This document shows positions 51,719 through 61,900 of a stretch of DNA of 64,000 nt, piece after piece. The DNA lies in assembly GCA_016714085.1 (NCBI GenBank), contig JADJNW010000018.1:62001-126000 (forward strand). Reading direction: 5' to 3'. The stretch is from Saprospiraceae bacterium (GTDB lineage: Bacteria; Bacteroidota; Bacteroidia; Chitinophagales; Saprospiraceae). A model generated the notes under the pieces. It saw only the letters and a list, made by a program, of their open reading frames with translations, searched no databases and had not been told where the DNA came from. The translations under genes were made by a program, and so were the position numbers. Numbering within the stretch: the stretch's first letter is position 1; each line of letters starts with the position of its first letter.

Positions 51719-53116
51719 ATGCTAACAATTGTAATCGCTTGTTTCGTCATCGGGTACTTGTTGATTGTTTTTGAACATCCACTTAAATTAGACAAAACCG
51801 TACCGGCGCTATTGATGGGTTCATTGTGCTGGGCTTTGCTTGCCATTTTTTTTCATAATGGCTGGATATCGATCATCGATTCGCACGATCACGTGTATAG
51901 TTTGATGGGGGCTGTAAATGAAGAGGCAACGCATCACGCCAAGGAAGGATTTGAAAATACCTTGCTCCATCATCTTGGAAAAACCGCTGAAATCCTTGTT
52001 TTCCTGATCGGTGCTATGACGATTGTAGAAATCATTGATTTGCACCGAGGATTTGAAGTACTCAAAAGCTATGTAAGAACGCGCAGCAAACGCAGATTGC
52101 TTTGGATTGTGGGAGTTCTTGGTTTTATTCTTTCTGCAATTATCGATAATCTGACCGCGACTATTGTGCTGGTTACTTTATTGCGAAAACTCATTCACGA
52201 TCGAGACGAGCGGATTTGGTACGTTTCCTTGATTGTGATTGCTGCTAATGCAGGTGGTGCCTGGTCTCCAATTGGGGACGTGACGACTACTATGCTTTGG
52301 ATTGGTAACAGAGTATCGGCTTTGGGTTTGATTGAATACCTGGTGATTCCATCGATTATATGTTTTGTTATTCCCTTTGCGATTGCTTCTCTAATGCCCG
52401 TTTTTAAAGGAAATATCAGTGTGGTGGAAGAAGAAACTACTAAATCTAAAAAATTGCTAAGTAGCCGAACCATGCTTTATTTGGGCTTGGGAGCTATTGT
52501 ATTTGTGCCTATTTTCAAAACACTTACGCATTTGCCACCTTATGTTGGAATGATGCTGAGTATGGGTTTGGTCTGGCTCGTATCAGAATACATTCACCCG
52601 GAAGAAGATTTTGATGATGAACGCCGTCAGATGTATTCAGCGCATAAGGCTTTGTCACGTATTGAAATGTCGAGTATCTTATTCTTTTTGGGTATCCTGA
52701 TGGCGGTTACCGCCTTGGAAAGCTTGGTGTTTGGCACGGTAATGGGACCCGATGGAAAGCCAATTGCAGTAGGCACTTTGCGCTTCATGGCAGAAGGGCT
52801 TGATCGCGCGATTCCTAATCAGGATGTGGTAGTAATGCTGCTTGGGGTCGCTTCAGCGATTATTGACAATGTGCCCCTTGTCGCCGCTTCTATGGGGATG
52901 TACGATCAACCGATGGATAGTTCGCTTTGGCATTTTATTGCTTACGCTGCGGGTACGGGTGGCAGTATGTTGATTATCGGATCGGCGGCCGGTGTAGCAG
53001 CAATGGGCATGGAACGCATAGATTTCATCTGGTATCTGAAAAAAATTGCCTGGCTGGCAGCTTTAGGTTTTCTTGGTGGCGGACTGGCATTTATTGCTAT
53101 TAAAATGATTTTTTAG
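51719..53116 (+). CDS. nhaD: Na+/H+ antiporter NhaD
   Basis: 465 aa inner-membrane antiporter exchanging Na+ (or Li+) for protons. It belongs to the ArsB/NhaD-type ion transporter superfamily with about 11-13 hydrophobic helices. Diagnostic stretches are VPALLMGSLCWALLAIFFHN, LHHLGKTAEILVFLIGAMTI VEIIDLHRGF, GFILSAIIDNLTATIVLVTL, ANAGGAWSPIGDVTTTMLWI, ASAIIDNVPLVAASMGMY and AAGTGGSMLIIGSAAGVAAM. The two inverted halves each carry an IIDN(L/V) element expected in the ion path. The gene stands alone, followed by a terminator, and suggests growth where sodium stress occurs. Confidence 0.93.
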   Translation: MLTIVIACFVIGYLLIVFEHPLKLDKTVPALLMGSLCWALLAIFFHNGWISIIDSHDHVYSLMGAVNEEATHHAKEGFENTLLHHLGKTAEILVFLIGAMTIVEIIDLHRGFEVLKSYVRTRSKRRLLWIVGVLGFILSAIIDNLTATIVLVTLLRKLIHDRDERIWYVSLIVIAANAGGAWSPIGDVTTTMLWIGNRVSALGLIEYLVIPSIICFVIPFAIASLMPVFKGNISVVEEETTKSKKLLSSRTMLYLGLGAIVFVPIFKTLTHLPPYVGMMLSMGLVWLVSEYIHPEEDFDDERRQMYSAHKALSRIEMSSILFFLGILMAVTALESLVFGTVMGPDGKPIAVGTLRFMAEGLDRAIPNQDVVVMLLGVASAIIDNVPLVAASMGMYDQPMDSSLWHFIAYAAGTGGSMLIIGSAAGVAAMGMERIDFIWYLKKIAWLAALGFLGGGLAFIAIKMIF

Positions 53117-53136
53117 TAAAAAGAAATAAATAATAG

Positions 53137-53168
53137 GCCGCAACAGATTTTATCTGGCTGCGGCTTTT
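53137..53168 (+). terminator. Intrinsic terminator after nhaD
   Basis: GCCGCA (53137-53142) pairs with TGCGGC (53159-53164), with an inner CAGAT/ATCTG arm, and TTTT follows. It lies 20 bases beyond the nhaD stop. Confidence 0.7.
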
Positions 53169-53252
53169 CCTTTGGTTTAACAAAGAATTAATACTTTCAT
53201 AGTAGTTCTTATGAATATTTTAAACTTGATTGTGTTTTTAAAAAACAACAGG

Positions 53253-53621
53253 ATGAAAAAAGTAATGGTGGTGATCGGATTAAGTGTTTTAGCCTCATGC
53301 GTCCAATCCTATAAAAGTCAATTACCTGGCAAATGGCAGGCCGTGGAAGTATTGGAGGACGAGATGCCGATGGATGTAAATACCGAAGTTATTCAGTTTC
53401 AATTTGGCAAGAATAATGATTATAAATATTTCGGAAATTTAAAATATAAAGAAGCGGGCACTTATTACATCGAATCAAAATATCTTTATACATTGGATAC
53501 TGTTAATCAAGCTAGTACCGAGAAAGCGGTCGAAATTGTAAAATTGACTGGCGATTCACTTTTTCTAAAAATGAATGATAATGGACGAGAACGCTTGATG
53601 AAATTGATTAAATTAAAATAA
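53253..53621 (+). CDS. Small lipocalin-like lipoprotein
   Basis: 122 aa from ATG 53253 (MKKVMVVIGLSVLASC, lipobox Cys16). An in-frame ATG at 53211 would add 14 residues and spoil the signal. The mature part is beta-rich with the pattern LPGKWQAVEVLEDE ... FQFGKNNDYKYFGNLKYKEA ... AVEIVKLTGDSLFLKM, which resembles the single-domain lipocalin-like proteins common in Bacteroidota (a GxW motif near the start and a closing strand). Ligand and role are unknown. It is convergent with the gamma-glutamyltransferase gene, five bases between stops. Confidence 0.7.
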   Translation: MKKVMVVIGLSVLASCVQSYKSQLPGKWQAVEVLEDEMPMDVNTEVIQFQFGKNNDYKYFGNLKYKEAGTYYIESKYLYTLDTVNQASTEKAVEIVKLTGDSLFLKMNDNGRERLMKLIKLK

Positions 53622-53626
53622 AATTT

Positions 53627-55105
53627 TCAAATTTTATACAAAGCGTATCCACTCCGGCGTTGGTCGCCTGCTGCTGTCCAATGATCTTTTTCACGCTTGA
53701 GCGCATGAACGCCTCCGAAAAAAAGCGAAGATTGTTGCCATAATTTTAAAGTTTGCTGCAAATGTAAAGCATCCGGCACATCCTCAAATCCTGCTTCTAT
53801 GTGGAGGGTATTATGTTCTAAATGAACGCGCGGCGCATTCACCGCAGCTTCTACGGTCAAATGATGATCAATTAATAAATGTAATACCTGGCTTATCGCA
53901 AAGGCAATCCGGCTCGCGCCGCCCGTCCCCATTACAATTTCAGGGCGATAATTTTTATCAAGCACAATAGTAGGCGACATCATCGAGGAAAGTCGAGTAT
54001 TTTCTTGCCAGGAATGGAAGCCATTTGGCATCAGCACCGCTTCCCCCAGCATATTATTCAGCATCGTATCTGTGTTTTCAATAAAATAGCCGCAACCCTC
54101 GCCAATCGTGGCACTTAGGCTCACTGCATTGCCCTTGCGATCTGCTATATTAAAATGCGTGGTGCTGCCCCAGGTTTTTTGTTGCCATTCTTGCACAGCA
54201 TGATGTAATATTTTTGGAACTTTACCTAATGCATCAATTTTTTCAAAAACATGATATAGGAAGTGAATATAATGCTTGCTTAAATGATGTATTGGTAATG
54301 TTTTTTCAGCTAATTCGGATAAGGTTAAAGCAATAATAGAGCCGCCGATGCTTGGGCTTGGATTGGTATAAATAATTTTATCATGATAAGTAAATGAAAG
54401 TGGATTTCTGATTTTTACTTCGTAATGTTCAAAATCCTCCATTTTAAGAAAACCGCCGCCAACTTGATGTTCGCGTACCATTTTTTGAGCGATTTCACCC
54501 TGATAAAAAAGCGTCTGACCCTCTCGGGCCAAGGCTTCCAGGAAATCAGCTAATTTAGGTAAATAAATTTTTTCGCCAACATTTGCTATTTTATTATCAG
54601 GAAAAAAAATTTCATTACCTCGTTCACTTAATTTTAATATAGGACTAACCAAATCAAAATCAAAATGCTGAAAATCATTAACAACGACGCCATTTTTAGC
54701 TGCTGCTATAGCCGGCTGCGCCAGTTCTGGCATTGGGATGGAACCATAACGGTGATGCAGTTCAAACATACCTGCTACCGTTCCGGGCACTGCGGTTGAG
54801 CCTTTTCCGACATGAAAAACTTCTTGCGTATCGCCAAAATCAATGGTGACCGGAAAAAACTCTATTTGCTCTATGGGACGTTTATATCTTGGCGTTTGAC
54901 AAAAAAAATCAAATAATTTCACTTGCTCCCCATTCATCGCCACCATCGCAAAAGCGCCACCGCCCGCGGAAGACATGCAAGGCTCTGCTACCCAAGTCAT
55001 CATCAATGCAGCAATGGCAGCATCTACAGCGTTTCCGCCAGCTTGTAAAATCTCATTAGCGGCTTGCGCGGTCAATTCATGCCCGGCAGCAATCGCAATA
55101 TTCAT
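53627..55105 (-). CDS. Gamma-glutamyltransferase family protein, apparently cytosolic
   Basis: 492 aa Ntn-hydrolase of the GGT family, which cleaves gamma-glutamyl amides such as glutathione after self-processing. AAGHELTAQAANEILQAGGN and AVDAAIAALMMTWVAEPCMS begin the large subunit. The predicted nucleophile is Thr315, the first of the TTHF pair in WGSTTHFNIADRKGNAVSLS; ENTDTMLNNMLGEA and MGTGGASRIAFAISQVLHLL follow. Unlike classical GGTs it has no signal peptide (starts MNIAIAAGHELTAQ), so it should act in the cytoplasm unless the true start lies upstream. An 8-bp tandem repeat lies about 107 bases ahead of the start codon. Confidence 0.88.
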   Translation of the reverse strand: MNIAIAAGHELTAQAANEILQAGGNAVDAAIAALMMTWVAEPCMSSAGGGAFAMVAMNGEQVKLFDFFCQTPRYKRPIEQIEFFPVTIDFGDTQEVFHVGKGSTAVPGTVAGMFELHHRYGSIPMPELAQPAIAAAKNGVVVNDFQHFDFDLVSPILKLSERGNEIFFPDNKIANVGEKIYLPKLADFLEALAREGQTLFYQGEIAQKMVREHQVGGGFLKMEDFEHYEVKIRNPLSFTYHDKIIYTNPSPSIGGSIIALTLSELAEKTLPIHHLSKHYIHFLYHVFEKIDALGKVPKILHHAVQEWQQKTWGSTTHFNIADRKGNAVSLSATIGEGCGYFIENTDTMLNNMLGEAVLMPNGFHSWQENTRLSSMMSPTIVLDKNYRPEIVMGTGGASRIAFAISQVLHLLIDHHLTVEAAVNAPRVHLEHNTLHIEAGFEDVPDALHLQQTLKLWQQSSLFFGGVHALKREKDHWTAAGDQRRSGYALYKI

Positions 55106-55212
55106 ACATCCGTTCTTTTTAAATCAATGGTAAAGTCGCAAAATCTTATATAATGATTTAATTATGTGGTGATTTAGTGATAATGTAATAAATTTTATGA
55201 AAATTATTATAA

Positions 55213-55312
55213 TCACAATATCACAATATCACAATATCACAATATCACAATATCACAATATCACAATATCACAATATCACAATATCACAATATCACAATA
55301 TCACAATATCAC
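55213..55312. repeat. 8-bp tandem repeat, unit TCACAATA, 12.5 copies
   Basis: A perfect 100-base array of TCACAATA. It ends two bases before the stop codon of the DUF4403 gene and lies about 107 bases upstream of the gamma-glutamyltransferase start (both genes on the - strand). Unit length is not a multiple of three, but the array is not inside a coding frame. Copy-number change could alter promoter spacing or mRNA structure. Confidence 0.95.
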
Positions 55313-55314
55313 TT

Positions 55315-56670
55315 CTAATTCAACCCATTTACCTGCACATTTAATTTTCCCTTGATCGCTACTTCCACCCGAATCGACTCAGGCGCTAGGAATGCATCCC
55401 GGATATATAATTCATCCAAATTGCCATCCAAAAAAATATTCTGCGCCACTTTATAATTGGACAATTGTTCTTGCAACTGTTTTTTCATTTCTGTGAGATT
55501 ATACGCCAATAGGAAGTTCATATTTTCTTCGATTTTTTTGCGCAGCGTTCCTTTCAATAGCCAAGCCGCCGATTTATATAGAAAATTGCGCGTTTCGAGC
55601 GTAAAATCCAGGTCTTTAATATCAATTACATTATTTTTTGCATCAAAAAAAGGCCGCCCGCTCAAGTAAATATTGCCATTATAACTTCCAGATAATCTGG
55701 TGTTTACAATCAATTTTGTACCCTGTCCATACAATTCTACATCCTCAATTTTCACGGAGCGCTTGCCTTCCGAAAAAGTCTCACCTAATAGCTCTGCTTT
55801 GGCGATGCGCTCAGCTTCCGTGAATGGAACATCCGTATTGATATGAATTACAAAGTCATTTTGAGTGGTATCGCGCATCACAAAAGGCGGCAGCGGAATC
55901 GGGCGCAAGGATTGAGGCTTTGTTCCCAGATTAACTTTGGGACGAGATTCTATAAAAATTACACTTGTAATGATTTCATTTTCAGTAACTAAAGGCGTCA
56001 TTCCTATGTTTTGTGGATTCACCAGAAGCCAGGTATTGTATTCCGGCGAAACCAGCACAGGATCAAACATTTGTCGCCAGGCATCTTCTACCATTTCGCG
56101 CAGATTGAAGTTCTCCTTCACCTCTTCATCCACCGATTTCGTAATAACCGATTTGCTTTGACGCAGCACAATATCTGCAATGAATCCAACCGGCACATTG
56201 AGCGAACCCATTTTAAGCTTTGGTTGCTTGATCCATTCGTAACGCTCAATATTGGTAAGGGTTTGCATATTCCAATCGCGGTCGATCGAGAAATCGGTTT
56301 TGAAATTCATAGCGATTTCTCCGGTGGCTTCCAAATTGGTAATGCCGATATTATATTTTACCCAAATCTTTACAGGGACACGATATGTAATACTTTGTCC
56401 ACTGATATTCAAGCGAATATCTTCGCTTTTCTCAGCACGCAGCATCATTTTATCGCCGTCGTTTAAATCTTTATCCTCATATAAAACGCCCGATAATTGA
56501 CTGTTGAGCGATTTTTCCAGTTCTCGCAAGTTGATGCGTACCGGGACATTGACCACCGAAACCCGATCTTCACTTACCAATTGATCGTATTGCTCCATAG
56601 GTTTAGTCAATTGAGCAGTTTTGCAAGAAAACAATAAGAATACGCAGGCATAAATAAGTATTTTTTGCAT
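55315..56670 (-). CDS. DUF4403 family lipoprotein
   Basis: 451 aa from the ATG at 56670 (MQKILIYACVFLLFSC, lipobox Cys16); an ATG at 56679 is also in frame. DUF4403 pattern: SVVNVPVRINLRELEKSLNS, GVLYEDKDLNDGDKMMLRAE, a VPVKIWVKYNIGITNLEATG strand block, RYEWIKQPKLKMGSLNVPVG, then a symmetrical second half (DFVIHINTDVPFTEAERIAK, IDIKDLDFTLETRNFLYKSA, AWLLKGTLRKKIEENMNFLL). The duplicated beta-rich layout suggests a tubular lipid-binding (BPI/TULIP-like) fold, from memory of fold predictions for this family. Function unknown; predicted to be outer-membrane anchored. Confidence 0.85.
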   Translation of the reverse strand: MQKILIYACVFLLFSCKTAQLTKPMEQYDQLVSEDRVSVVNVPVRINLRELEKSLNSQLSGVLYEDKDLNDGDKMMLRAEKSEDIRLNISGQSITYRVPVKIWVKYNIGITNLEATGEIAMNFKTDFSIDRDWNMQTLTNIERYEWIKQPKLKMGSLNVPVGFIADIVLRQSKSVITKSVDEEVKENFNLREMVEDAWRQMFDPVLVSPEYNTWLLVNPQNIGMTPLVTENEIITSVIFIESRPKVNLGTKPQSLRPIPLPPFVMRDTTQNDFVIHINTDVPFTEAERIAKAELLGETFSEGKRSVKIEDVELYGQGTKLIVNTRLSGSYNGNIYLSGRPFFDAKNNVIDIKDLDFTLETRNFLYKSAAWLLKGTLRKKIEENMNFLLAYNLTEMKKQLQEQLSNYKVAQNIFLDGNLDELYIRDAFLAPESIRVEVAIKGKLNVQVNGLN

Positions 56671-56907
56671 ACAAAACACATTAAAAGTACTAAAGATGAA
56701 GGCTCTATACTGATATTCGTCTGGTTTTCTTTACTTTTGGTCGGATAACTCCCTTTGTGTAAACCAAACTTTGGTACGCATTCGTACAATAAGTATTTGG
56801 AAAAATTAGATTTTCTTTCGTAAAAAAAGAAATTCCACCGCTTTAAAAGCAACTTTTTTTGAAAAAATCAGTCTTTCGTAAAACAAAAAGCTAAACCATA
56901 ATTAATT

Positions 56908-58653
56908 ATGAAGCGCCTGACTACTATCCTGACTCTATTTCTAGCCATCGGGACGTATGCTATTGCACAGTCTTCTGACTGGAGCCGTAGCCATGGACGT
57001 GGCTATCTCGGTATTTACTCGGAGCAAATCTCCAAAGAAAAAGCGAAAATATTGGGTTTTGACAACCTTTATGGTAGCTATGTCACCAGAGTTATAAAAA
57101 ATTCTGCCGCAGAAACGGCTGGTATTCAACCTTTTGACTATATCTATGCCATCAATGATGATGAAACTTCTTTCACAAAAGAGTTGACCAGTTTATTGGA
57201 AAATTATGCACCGAATGATAAAGTAACGATTCGTTTTATGCGCAATGGCAAAAAAGAATCGCTGGAAATGGCGCTGGGTAAGCAGTCTAAGGAGTCCGTT
57301 ATCGCTGGCGAGAAGGCATTTCTGGGCGTGAGTCCTTATGGAGATGATTCGGATGAGGAACTTGGGGTAAAAGTTTATATCGTAGATAATTCTACTGCGG
57401 AGGCAATGGAAATGCAAGATGGCGATGTAATCACTTCAATCAATGGACATAAAATAGTGGATTGGGGTGATATTACTACGGCTATTAATATGCTTAAAGT
57501 TGGTGAAAAAATTGCTGTGGATTATCAGCGAAATGAAAAGCCGATGCATAGTGAGATGCCTTTAAAATCTTATGAAGAGAGCAAAAAACGCCAAGTTACA
57601 GTTACTCGATATACGCCTGATTCCTGGGCCTATTTGGGCATTTATTCTAATACAATTTCAGAAAGCAAGGCGAAGCAACTCAAGTTTGACAACCCTCACG
57701 GTAGCTATATCACTAGGGTTTTGCCTAATTCTGCTGCCGAAAAAGCTGGGCTTGAGCCTTTTGATTATGTATATGGCATCGATGATTATCGCACGGATGA
57801 GTCGGAAAATCTAACTAAAATTCTGAAAAGATTCCAACCTGATGACAAAGCAACGCTTTACTTTATTCGCAATGGCCAGAAAAAAACGATGCCTATTATT
57901 TTTGGAAAGCGCTCAGAATCAGAAACTTCTATTGTAACGACTGAATGTGACTCTCCCTTGCTCGGCGTTCGCCAAAATGGAAGTTATTCAGAAGGAAAAG
58001 GCATTTCGGTCGAAATCGTTCAGAAATCTACAGCCGCAGAAATGGGGATGCAAGATGGCGACATGATTACCAAAATCAACGATCATCTGATTATCGATTG
58101 GGATGATATTAGTGCTTCGATTGACAATATGACGGTTGGAGAGACTGTTACGGTTGAGTTTTTGCGCAATGGACAGGCACAAACCGCGAGCAAAGCGATC
58201 AAATCTTACTGCGATACCCACACAGAAGATGGCGTTGATTTTATTAGAATTGAAGAAGAAGAAGATAATTCTCCTCCTATTCGGGATGTGAGTGCAGCAA
58301 ACGCCATTGTTGATTTCAAAGATTTGACCGAAGCTGAAATGGACGAACTAAATGGACGTTTCAACATTCAAATGTCGAAGGCTAATAACTTGAATGTATC
58401 CAATCTTAGTATTATACCTGATGCTAAAACAGGAAAATATCAGTTGCAATTTAATTTGCCGCAGGAAGGCGAAACCAGTGTGAATGTTTACAACGCGGCG
58501 GGCCGTTTGATTTACAATTACGATTTGGGTACGTTCAAAGGCGATTTTAATGATCAAATTGACATTTCACAAAATGGTGTCGGAAGCTATTATCTTGAAG
58601 TGCGTCAAGGAAACAAAGCATTAGCGAAGAAAATTTTATTGCAAACGCGTTAA
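56908..58653 (+). CDS. Four-PDZ T9SS-sorted protein without a protease domain
   Basis: 581 aa. Signal peptide MKRLTTILTLFLAIGTYAIA, then two tandem copies of a PDZ pair. The first domains of each pair align closely (GYLGIYSEQISKEKAKILGF and AYLGIYSNTISESKAKQLKF; NSAAETAGIQPFDYIYAIND and NSAAEKAGLEPFDYVYGIDD), as do the second ones (MEMQDGDVITSINGHKIVDW and MGMQDGDMITKINDHLIIDW). An acidic linker (DFIRIEEEEDNSPP) leads to a T9SS-type C-terminal domain (TSVNVYNAAGRLIYNYDLGT ... GSYYLEVRQGNKALAKKILL). No peptidase residues are seen. It is presumably a surface scaffold that binds C-terminal peptides; the partner is unknown. Confidence 0.85.
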   Translation: MKRLTTILTLFLAIGTYAIAQSSDWSRSHGRGYLGIYSEQISKEKAKILGFDNLYGSYVTRVIKNSAAETAGIQPFDYIYAINDDETSFTKELTSLLENYAPNDKVTIRFMRNGKKESLEMALGKQSKESVIAGEKAFLGVSPYGDDSDEELGVKVYIVDNSTAEAMEMQDGDVITSINGHKIVDWGDITTAINMLKVGEKIAVDYQRNEKPMHSEMPLKSYEESKKRQVTVTRYTPDSWAYLGIYSNTISESKAKQLKFDNPHGSYITRVLPNSAAEKAGLEPFDYVYGIDDYRTDESENLTKILKRFQPDDKATLYFIRNGQKKTMPIIFGKRSESETSIVTTECDSPLLGVRQNGSYSEGKGISVEIVQKSTAAEMGMQDGDMITKINDHLIIDWDDISASIDNMTVGETVTVEFLRNGQAQTASKAIKSYCDTHTEDGVDFIRIEEEEDNSPPIRDVSAANAIVDFKDLTEAEMDELNGRFNIQMSKANNLNVSNLSIIPDAKTGKYQLQFNLPQEGETSVNVYNAAGRLIYNYDLGTFKGDFNDQIDISQNGVGSYYLEVRQGNKALAKKILLQTR

Positions 58654-58757
58654 TAATTCCAAGTTTCGGGTTTGAAGTTTTGTGTTAAAAGTGAACAACC
58701 TGAAACCTCCAATTTTGAAACCAAAAAAAGGCGAAGTTTTTCTCAATATCGTCCCGG

Positions 58758-58791
58758 GGCTGCATCTCGATTGTGAGGTGTAGCCTTTTTT
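58758..58791 (+). terminator. Intrinsic terminator after the PDZ gene
   Basis: GGCTGCATCTC (58758-58768) pairs with GAGGTGTAGCC (58775-58785) with two G-U pairs and a 6-base loop, followed by six T. It separates the PDZ gene from the BNR-repeat gene. The remaining spacer up to 58938 is the AT-rich 5' region of that gene. Confidence 0.8.
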
Positions 58792-58938
58792 GTTTTGAAT
58801 TTTAATAAAAAAGGTTCTAAAATTTGGAAAAATACGCTTTCCATTCCTGTCTTTAATACAATGTTATTCTTGACATTTTTTAATCAACATTTTGATCCAA
58901 TCCTTTTAATTAAAAGTATGAACGTAAAATTCTGTTCT

Positions 58939-61900
58939 ATGAAAATGAAAACCCATATTCTACTCAAATCGTTTATGATTGTTGCGCTTGGCTTATTAGT
59001 TAGTTTTTCAAGCCTTGCCCAAAAAAAGAGTACAAAAACGACGACTGCCAGTACACCAATGGCTGCGAAGGTCGATTTTGATGAATCTTTGTACAACTCT
59101 ATCAAATGGCGCTCAATTGGCCCTTTCCGGGGTGGTCGTTCAGCTGCTGTTACTGGTGTTCCTGGTAAGCCTAATTTATTCTACATGGGCGCTACGGGTG
59201 GTGGCGTTTGGCGTACCCAGGATGGCGGACAAACCTGGGAGAATATTTCTGACGGTTTCTTTGGTGGTTCTATTGGGGCTGTAGCGGTGAGCGAGTATGA
59301 CAATAATGTGATCTATGTAGGCGGCGGCGAAAAAACCGTTCGTGGTAATGTTTCTTATGGGCATGGTATGTGGAAATCGGTGGATGCCGGTAAAACCTGG
59401 ACGGATATTGGTTTTAAAAATGCGCGCCATATCCCGCGTATTCGCATCCATCCTAAAAATCCAGATTTGGTTTATGCTGCTGTGTTGGGTGATTTGTTCA
59501 AATCCAGTGATGAACGTGGCGTTTATCGCAGTAAAGATGGCGGAAAAACCTGGGAAAAAATTCTCTTTGCGAATGCCGATGCAGGTGCGGTTGATTTGGT
59601 TTTTGACCCTAGCAACCCGCGGATTATGTATGCTTCTACTTGGCGCATCCGCAGAACGCCATATAGCCTGGATAGTGGCGGTGAAGGCTCTGCCTTGTGG
59701 AAAACGACCGATGGCGGTGATACCTGGAAAAATATTTCAGGAAACAAAGGTTTGCCAGAGGGTGTTTGGGGTATTTCTGGCGTAGCTGTTTCTCATGTCA
59801 ATTCCAATCGCGTTTGGACTATTATAGAAAATGAAAAAGGGGGATTGTATCGCTCGGATGATGGTGGCGAAAACTGGTCATTGGTCAACGGGGATCGCAG
59901 TATGCGTCAGCGTGCCTGGTACTACACACGTCTCTATGCGGATACGCAAGATGAAAATATAGTATGGGTACTCAATGTATCTTATCATAAATCAACCGAT
60001 GGCGGGCGGACGTTTACTTCTGCTAATGCACCGCATGGTGACCACCATGACCTTTGGATTGCTCCAGAAGATAACCAGCGGATGATTATTGGTGATGATG
60101 GGGGTGCTCAAGTGAGCTTTGATGCCGGTGAAAACTGGTCGACTTATATGAATCAACCTACTTCTCAGTTTTATCGAGTGACTACTGATAATGCTTTCCC
60201 TTATCGCATTTACGGTGCACAGCAAGATAATTCAACCTTGAGAATTAAACATCGCACCGATGGCGGCGGTATTACCGAAAGCGATTGGGAAACCTCGGCT
60301 GGTGGCGAAAGCGCTTGGTTAGCAGTCGATCCAACCGATGATGATATTGTATTTGGAGGTAGCTATGGCGGTTTATTAGAAAAAATGAATCACCGCACCA
60401 AAGAAGAGCAGCGTGTAGATGTATATCCTGAAAACCCGATGGGCTATGGCGCCGAGGGTATGAAGTATCGTTTCCAATGGAATTTCCCGATTTTCTTCTC
60501 CCCGCACGATCCGAAAAAATTGTACGCGCTATCAGATCGAGTGCACGTTACGACCAATGGCGGGCGTTCCTGGACGCATTTGAGCGGCGATTTAACACGC
60601 AACGACCCAAGCAAACTCAAGTCATCTGGCGGCCCTATTACGCAAGATAATACCAGCGTTGAATACTATTGCACCTTGTTTACTGGTTGCGAATCTCCTT
60701 TTGAAAAGGATTTGATTTGGGTAGGTTCGGATGATGGATTGATAAATATGAGTAAAGATGGCGGTAAAACTTGGACAAATGTATCACCTCAGGGTGCGCC
60801 CGAATGGATTATGTGGAACAGCATTGATCCTGATCCTTTTACCAAAGGCGGCGCTTATATCACTGGAACGCGTTATAAATTAGGTGATTACAAATCATAT
60901 ATTTATAAAACCGAAGATTACGGTAAAACCTGGAAGTACATCGGTGGCGGTATTCCTGACAATCACTTCTCTCGCGTGACGCGCGCTGATCAAAAGCGCA
61001 AGGGCTTGCTCTACTGCGGTACAGAGGGTGGAATGTATATTTCTTTCGATGATGGCGCTAACTGGAAATCGTTCCAATTGAATTTGCCAATTGTACCAAT
61101 CACCGATTTGACAATCAAAAATGATAACCTGATTGCAGCTACGCAAGGAAGGAGCTTCTGGTTGATCGATGATATTACACCTTTGCATCAATTGAACGAT
61201 CAAGTCGCAAAAAGCGAGCATCACCTTTATACGCCAACCGCCAGTTACCGTATGGGCAGTGGTTTTTCATTTGGAAGGGTATCAAGAACTGCTGGTCAGA
61301 ATCATCCGGGCGGTGTAATTGTGCACTATTATCTGAAAGAAGTGCCTGAAAAAGAGGAAGTTAAACTTAGTTTTTATGAATCAGATGGCGATTTAATCCG
61401 TGAATTCTCTTCTAAAGCAAAGGAAAGAGCCGACAAGCTTGAGGTGAAAAAAGGTGGCAATTCTTTTGTGTGGAATATGCGCTATCCTGACGCCAAGCGC
61501 TTTGAAGGTATGATTATGTGGGCAGCTAATATGGCAGGAGCAAAGGCAGTACCAGGTGCTTATTCAGTAAAATTGACAGTGGGCGATAAATCTCAACAAG
61601 TAGAATTTGATTTGATGAAAGACCCTCGTTCTTCCGCTACTCAGGAAGACCTACAAGCGCAATTTGATTTTATTAATGGTATTAATAATAAGATTACAGA
61701 AGCGCATCAAACGATCATTGATATCCGTGATATTCGTAAGCAAATCAATGCTTATACCGAGTTATTGAAAGATAATGACGAAGCAAAGGATTTATTGGCG
61801 AAAGCAAAGGAAATCAATGCGGCGCTGACCAAAGTGGAAGAAGAATTATACCAGACCAAGAATCGCAGCGGTCAGGATCCATTGAACTATCCGATCAAAT

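Noticed and set aside
55213..55312. Array considered as a CRISPR
   Set aside because: Contiguous 8-bp units without spacers; a simple tandem repeat.
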